A program made the translations under genes and the position numbers. A stretch of DNA of 64,000 bases from Cristatella mucedo (taxonomy: Eukaryota > Bryozoa > Phylactolaemata > Cristatellidae): contig WPIO01000074.1 in the NCBI GenBank assembly GCA_009760855.2, positions 463,501 to 527,500 on the forward strand. Reading direction: 5' to 3'. How positions within the stretch are numbered: position 1 is the first letter of the stretch; each line of letters opens with the position of its first letter. Shown here piece after piece: positions 43,887 to 64,000 of this stretch. The notes under the pieces are model-generated. The model was not told the origin of the DNA. It ran no database searches and was given only the letters and a program-made list of their open reading frames with translations.

Positions 43887-45373
43887 GTGAGCACGCACGC
43901 GGTTCACGCATTTCGCTTGGACGTCGGAAGCTTCCGGCGGGATTGCCCCGCCCGGCGGGACCGTCCGCCGCCGCCGCGCGAACTTTTCTTTCGCTCGCGA
44001 TCGATAGCCGTCTGGGGTCGGCGGCGCACCAGCGGCGAGTCACCGTGGGCGCCGCTCGCACGCTCGCTCGCTCGATCGCCTCCTAGGCCGGCGACGCACG
44101 CCATCGAGTTCACGGACCCGTCGCAGTGCATCGTCCGCGACCCGCAGGGCAAGCCGACATTCCAGGCTCAGTTCAACGTGAAAAACTTCAAGCCCGAAGA
44201 GATTGCGGTCAGCACGAAAGGTCAGGGTCAACCCACGCGCGCGCGAGCGCTCGGCGGGTCGAGCGGCGTCGCAGCCGAGCGGCGTCGAGAGGCGGCGGCA
44301 GCGCGGTCCGCCTCGCGGCGGCGCGCCCGTTCGACGCCCGTTCGGTGCGGCAAGCCGCCGCGGCGCGGGGTAAGCGCGTCGCGAATCGGGTCGGCGCGCG
44401 CGAATGCACGGCGGCGGCGCGCGCGCGAGCGAACTCGCGTATCTAGTAAGCCTCTCTTTCGCCGGACCCAGGCAATCAGGTGCTGGTGGCGGCCAAACAC
44501 GAGCGCGAGAGCGGCGGCGTGCGCGAGTACCGCGAGTTCAACCGGCGCATCGACCTGCCGCCCGACGTCGAGGTGGCCAGCGTCACGTCGACGCTGTCGA
44601 ACGACGGCGTGCTGGCCATCCGAGCTCCGCTGGCCGAGCGGCCGGTCGCAGCCATCGCGCCCGCGTCAGCCGGCGACGCTGGCAAGGGCGAAAAGGTGAG
44701 GGCGGCGGCGGCGGCGGCCAGCTGGCTGGCGCGCTGCCACGGCCGGCGCCGAGGAGAAAAACGCCCGCCGCTCCGTCCGTCCGTCCGTCCGTCCGTCCGC
44801 CCGCCCTCGGAAAGAGCCGCCTCGAGCGCGCGGCGCTCCGCGCGGCGTTTTTCGCTTTCCCGCTCGCGCCAGTATCCCCTTATTAATTACGCGTGCGGCG
44901 TCGCCGCCGCCGAAAGAATGCGTAGCACGCGCCTATATAATAAGTACCGGCGAAGGCAGCGCATCTTTTTTTCTTTTGTTGCTCAGATGGAAGACGAGAC
45001 CGTTGCCGAGCCGGCGCCGCCGGCCGTCGTGGCGAAGGACGTTGGCGGCGGAGGCGCGGTGAGCCCGCGAGCGGTGAACCGCTTCGCGTTCCAGCTGCCG
45101 GTGGCCGGCTGCTTCAAGCCGGACGAGATCAAGGTCAGCACCGAGGGTCGCCGGCTCGTCATCAGCGGTCGCCACGAGGAGACGAAGGGCAAGTCGGAGT
45201 CGATGCACGCGTTCACCAAGCAGTACATGCTGCCGCCAGACGTCGACAAGGACAAGATCAACGTCTACCTGAAGAACGGACGTCGCGTCATCGTCGAGGC
45301 GCCGCTCAAGGACAGCGACGAGCCCGCGCCGCAGGTCCACGTTCTGTCCGTCGAGCACAAGAGCGGCTCGTGA
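43681..45373 (+). CDS. Small heat shock protein with two alpha-crystallin domains
   Basis: Four exons (43681-43886, 44087-44220, 44472-44695, 44987-45373) join in phase to 316 aa. Residues 1-72 are an aromatic N-terminal arm (FWTRNFLPVLYDD, MFEDFWGDSF). The first alpha-crystallin domain spans about 73-166, with FKPEEIAVSTKGNQVLV, a YREFNRRIDLP strand and DGVLAIRAP. A linker of about 50 residues (VAAIAPASAGD, then an acidic stretch and a GGGG run) leads to the second domain, about 218-302 (FKPDEIKVSTEGRRLVISG, HAFTKQYMLP). Such proteins are ATP-independent chaperones that hold unfolding clients. The double-domain form is typical of flatworms, which is the main taxonomic hint here. The gene is markedly GC-rich compared with its surroundings. 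I cannot separate it from paralogues by name. Confidence 0.94.
44087..44220 (+). CDS. Double-domain sHSP exon 2 (first half of domain 1)
   Basis: Acceptor CGCCTCCTAG, then residues 69-114 including CIVRDPQGKPTFQAQFNV and FKPEEIAVSTK. Donor AAAG|GTCAGG, phase 1. Confidence 0.9.
44472..44695 (+). CDS. Double-domain sHSP exon 3 (second half of domain 1 and linker)
   Basis: After acceptor CGGACCCAG it encodes NQVLVAAKHERE, EYREFNRRIDLPPDV, the DGVLAIRAP strand and an Ala/Pro-rich linker. Ends GAAAAG|GTGAGG, phase 0. Confidence 0.92.
44987..45373 (+). CDS. Double-domain sHSP exon 4 (whole of domain 2, stop)
   Basis: After acceptor TGTTGCTCAG it encodes an acidic linker, the entire second alpha-crystallin domain and the tail ending EHKSGS, stop TGA at 45371. 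Unlike domain 1, domain 2 has no intron. Confidence 0.93.
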   Translation: MEDETVAEPAPPAVVAKDVGGGGAVSPRAVNRFAFQLPVAGCFKPDEIKVSTEGRRLVISGRHEETKGKSESMHAFTKQYMLPPDVDKDKINVYLKNGRRVIVEAPLKDSDEPAPQVHVLSVEHKSGS

Positions 45374-45571
45374 CGCGGCGGAAGTCCATCGGGTCGAGCG
45401 GCCTGACGCGCGCGGCGGCCGCGTTCGCGAGCGACGTCGGCGACCGACCGCCTCGTTAGGCTAAAGCCGCCGAGTCGGTCGCGCTCATTATGTACCGTGT
45501 CCGTCGTCGCCTTCGAGCCTGGCCTGTGCATTCCGAGGTCGGCAATACACGTGGCGAGCATGGAGACGCCG

Positions 45572-45577
45572 AATAAA
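45572..45577 (+). terminator. Polyadenylation signal AATAAA of the sHSP gene
   Basis: AATAAA lies 199 bases after the stop codon, the first such hexamer downstream, giving a plausible 3' UTR of about 220 bases. Confidence 0.65.
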
Positions 45578-46225
45578 AATTTGCGTGGCAAGTCGCTGAA
45601 AATTCTTCCGCGCTCGAGATGCTCAGGGGGAGGGGCGCTGGCGCGGCGCATCCGTATGGGACAGGCGCCCGTCGCACTTAAACGGTCTGTTGTGTCGTCC
45701 TGTCCCGACCCAGCTACCGGAAGTACTTCCTCACTAAGTTAAACATTGTACTAGCAGAATGACTCGGAACCGATCTCAAAAGTGCATCCCCTAAATTGAC
45801 TGGGGAGCAACACGCGCCTGGAGTAGTCTCCCGAAACTTCGGCATTTTATTTCCCCCCAGCAGTTTCGCCATTTTAAGCATTCATTTATTCATTTGATTT
45901 CTGCGAGCCGAAATAGTGCCCTAGCGCTGACAATCAATTGCTTACTTTCAGCATATTTAAATTGCATGGAAAGTGATTCAGTTCTCTTAACGGCCCTATG
46001 TAAACACCACAGTTAATACATCACGACCCGTCGTGACACTACCACCTCTGGCTCGTTTATCAGCTGTGCTTCATATAACCTCCCAGATCTGGAACTAAAT
46101 CTTGCATGCCACGGCTTGGCAAATTTTAAGAGAAGCCTATAAACTTAGCTGTTCTTCAGCAGCAGCTGCTCGCGCGAAAAGTTGACCACACGATAAAGCA
46201 CGTTTTGCCACACTGATCAATTGGC

Positions 46226-46400
46226 TCGGTGAGCCGAAATGGCACACCGAGTAAAGCGGTTGCTTTTCACGACCTCGCCAGATGTCGTGGGTTCGAATCA
46301 TGTGGTGGGCGAGTCGTTATCGCCACTGCAAGCGATGGTAATAGCCTTAGAGGCTCTTTTGTTGCTATACAAAAAGAGGCTGTTAAGCTAGTTTTTTTGG
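46226..46400 (+). mobile_element. SINE family A
   Basis: GAAATGGCACACCGAGTAAA, TGTCGTGGGTTCGAATCATG, CTGCAAGCGATGGTAATAGC and GCTATACAAAAAGAGGCTG: full copy. Confidence 0.85.
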
Positions 46401-46689
46401 CACGAATGGTTACCAGCACGCGGAAGGTGCTCAGATAAGCCTTCAGCAGGAACGAAATGAAATGTTTGAGGGCGATACGACCTAGTTTTGAATGCTCAAA
46501 ATCTGAAGACGGGACGGGGACCCAGCAAGCCAACAGCTGAGTGCAACGCTTAGAAAGGCGCTGGCAAAATGGTGGTTTTTTCCCGCCTGTCCACCCGCAG
46601 TCAAAAGTCCATCCAGAAGAGCCTGTCGGAACTACCAGCTGCATATGACTGCCTGTGACTGACTGTAAGCTGCCACTACTACTGTATTT

Positions 46690-46855
46690 TACGTGCTAGC
46701 ACTGTGCACCTCTAAAAATGCTACGATTGCTGACACTGTGCATGCCTTCACTAACCATTTGATCCTGCTTCTTTTATAGCGTATGTAAAGTGCCTAGAAA
46801 GAAGAGATTATTAAGTTCTCTAGAGGGCGCTATATACATATACTATTATAGTGTA
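46690..46855 (+). mobile_element. LINE 3' end, degraded
   Basis: Contains the GCTGACACTGTGCATGC unit of the LINE 3' UTR, then AAAGTGCCTAGAAAGAAGAG and GGGCGCTATATA. Confidence 0.6.
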
Positions 46856-47183
46856 CCGGCACAACAAGTGTTTTGCCCATGCACGAGTTAAGATACTTAG
46901 GCATCATAAGGCACAACGACTTTACAAGCAGACTTCACTCCACAGCACCACACATAAACGGCTCGGCACTTATTCCATCCACGCGAACCATCCTCTTATC
47001 TATGCCTCCTGGAACCGTGCACTAAACTTTCCATTCAATGTCAAGTACTTACTATAGGGACATACATGGTTATTGTTCTTCCATGGCCCGTGTAAAAATG
47101 CTATTCCTTATACGACAAGTGTTGCCCAATCGAATGTCCCAAGGCCGACGAGATTAGGGACGCCGGAGACGAAGGAGACCATC

Positions 47184-47345
47184 GATGCGCGGCCGCGGAT
47201 CGATCTGCGCGATCGATCCGTGGCCGAGATCGATCTGCGTGATCGATGCGCGGCCGAGATCGATCTGCGTGGCCGAGATCGATCTGCCGTGATCGATGCG
47301 CGGCCGCGGATCGATCTGCGCGATCGATCCGCGGCCGAAGAAAGG
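47184..47345 (+). repeat. GATCGATC-rich minisatellite
   Basis: Repeats of CGCGGCCGCGGATCGATCTG, CGCGATCGATCC and GGCCGAGATCGATCTGCG, about 23-45 bases per unit, rich in self-complementary GATC and GGCC words. Confidence 0.85.
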
Positions 47346-48124
47346 CACCAGCAAGAAAGAGTGCTGCTGCTTATTACAGCGATTCTAGCTTTTTCGGCAG
47401 CTTAATAGGAGTTAGACACGGTTTTCATCGCCCCGTCCAACGCCCGAAAGCAAAAGTTGGGCAGTATCCTACAGGATGAATGCTGCTCGTGTCCATTCTG
47501 CTCAAGATGAAAGCGAGCAGCGTGCAGCGAGCAGCGTGCAGCTATGTGAGGAAAGCTACTGATGCTCAATGAATGCCAAAGTCACCGACAACGCGAGTGC
47601 AAGATAGAACGCCCATGCTGTATATTTTTTACTCTCTTGTCACCGATGCCTATGAGCTCAATGGTGAGAGCCAAGGTGTTCGATATCGGAACACCGGTCC
47701 TGTGGCTGGGTGGAGTGCAGGTCGGCAGGAGCAAGGGTAATTAACAAGTATCGATTAGGATATGCTGGCTGCGGTGACGACAGACCGCATCTATGAAGGT
47801 AGCAGCAGCAACAGCAGCAGCAGCAGCAGGACTAAGCATAAATAAGACCGTAGAGCACCATCATACGATGGCGGTGGCAGGGGAATGCAGCCATTCAGCA
47901 CGCACCAGGCAGAATCCTGCCGCAGATGTAGCCAAGGAACAGATGAGCTAAGGCACACGCGAGAACCGGTACGCCTTTGAGGCCATGACGAGAACGTTGC
48001 CTCGGGGACGACCCCTGCCTCCCTCCCACCTAGGGGCCAAACACTGCATCAACGGCAAGGCTGTGCGATGGCTCTGCATGACAGCCGATTTAAGGCTGTA
48101 CACGGAAGCAAGTGCTTGGCTTGA

Positions 48125-48295
<171 letters not shown>

Positions 48296-48645
48296 GGGCT
48301 GTCAACTGATTGTTGGCCATACTACGATCCCCCATGCTCTCCAACACTCAATCAAGATTGAGACATCAAAAGCATTCGCAGAGCCATTCGCTGTGCAAAC
48401 GCTGTCCTCAGCGTGCGCCTCCGCTCTCCGGAAGCCTGGCAAAGTCGATGTCTTGGCTGCTGCAGCTCGAAGGGTCTCGAAGGCATCGTGTGTCTGAAAT
48501 CCTCTCGGTCTCGGTGGTTTCAGCTTTGGCAAACGGCGAACGCTCGGCCCAACCGACAAGCTACGACAGATCGACACGAGACGGCACGAACTTAGCCAAG
48601 CTACGACCGCAGAGAGTCACGCTGCATCACAGAGCCTGTCAGCAT

Positions 48646-63430
<14,785 letters not shown>

Positions 63431-63696
63431 CTAAACGCTCGACTGCTGCAGACAAATCGGAGCGAATCAGACAAATCAAACCCACCTAATAAGACCTCAC
63501 AGCATCGGGGGGGGGGGGCAGCCCGTGCACGTGCCCAGGGTGAAGATCCCCAGCAGCAGAACGGGTCTGGGCTGAACGGCTAATTCAGTGAATGTAACCA
63601 ATATGGTCGGCGGAAAGACCTTTGATGACCACTTGGTCATTACTAAATGAATTCAAACGACCGTTTAGACAACCGGTCACCATACTTGTTCTCTAC

Positions 63697-63735
<39 letters not shown>

Positions 63736-63740
63736 TGTGC
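63697..63740 (+). repeat. CT then GT compound microsatellite
   Basis: (CT)n of 22 bases followed by (GT)n of 20 bases. Confidence 0.9.
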
Positions 63741-64000
63741 ATGTGCAGAAACAGCGAGTGCTTATTGCAATAGCTACTACCAAAAAATTTTTCACCGGCT
63801 CCCTGGTTCTTTTCAGGCTATACTAAAGCTAGGCTTTAGTCTGGCCTGCCACAAGTGCTATCCAGCGGCCGGCACTTCTAACAATGGCTGCTAGATCCTA
63901 AGCTTTAATCCTACAAATGCACAAACACGTATCTCCACTGGTAAAGGAGCTGCAGAGCTGCTCTCGATTGAACAATTGATTATCAACGACAATCTAAAGC

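Larger units (their letters stand above)
46401..48124. other. Intergenic between the sHSP and HMMR-like genes
   Basis: Holds a LINE tail, the GATCGATC minisatellite and a short CAG run (47804-47829). No gene recognised. Confidence 0.45.

Noticed and set aside
43689-44699. 336-codon open frame over the sHSP gene
   Set aside because: It runs through two introns of the sHSP gene; only the parts in exons 2 and 3 share the real frame, and the GC-rich DNA has few stops.

Overview
The window is eukaryotic nuclear DNA from an animal, most likely a flatworm (Platyhelminthes) or a close lophotrochozoan. It has spliced genes with GT-AG introns, long microsatellites, tRNA-derived SINEs and many 5'-truncated non-LTR retrotransposons. 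The lineage hint is a small heat shock protein with two alpha-crystallin domains, an arrangement best known from flatworms. The species cannot be fixed from this sequence alone.

Three protein-coding genes can be assembled exon by exon. (1) SNX3, sorting nexin 3, + strand, 12684-19215: four coding exons, 160 aa, complete. (2) A double alpha-crystallin-domain small heat shock protein, + strand, 43681-45373: four exons, 316 aa, complete, with a TATA box and AATAAA signal. (3) The 3' part of an HMMR/RHAMM-like spindle and centrosome coiled-coil gene, - strand, 48646-63430. Its last exons align without gaps to the C-terminus of vertebrate HMMR, including the basic-zipper motif and a terminal KTPLK site. 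Its 5' exons are incomplete and probably continue beyond the window.

Layout: 1-12.2 kb is repeat-rich (LINE fragments, SINEs, and a hAT element very like the SPIN family at 4591-4776). 12.2-19.2 kb is SNX3. 19.2-22.7 kb is intergenic, with a 121-bp tandem dimer. 22.76-40.26 kb holds two collinear copies of a block of about 9 kb (A 22761-30772, B 31620-40261), each carrying one exon that looks like the N-terminal half of a Ly6/uPAR (three-finger) domain. 40.3-43.2 kb is simple repeat and unassigned DNA. 43.3-45.6 kb is the heat shock gene. 45.6-48.6 kb is repeat-rich intergenic DNA. 48.6-64 kb is the HMMR-like gene, with introns full of microsatellites and SINEs.

The repeats form a connected system. 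One LINE family (L2/CR1-like reverse transcriptase, ATT-repeat tail) ends in a hairpin of the form GCGCC...AGAGA...TCTCT...GGCGC. One tRNA-derived SINE family carries the same 3' end, so it is probably mobilised by that LINE. The most unusual observations are the SPIN-like element (a family known for horizontal transfer), the duplicated Ly6-like exon whose two copies differ mostly by amino-acid replacements, and the head-to-head LINE 3' ends.
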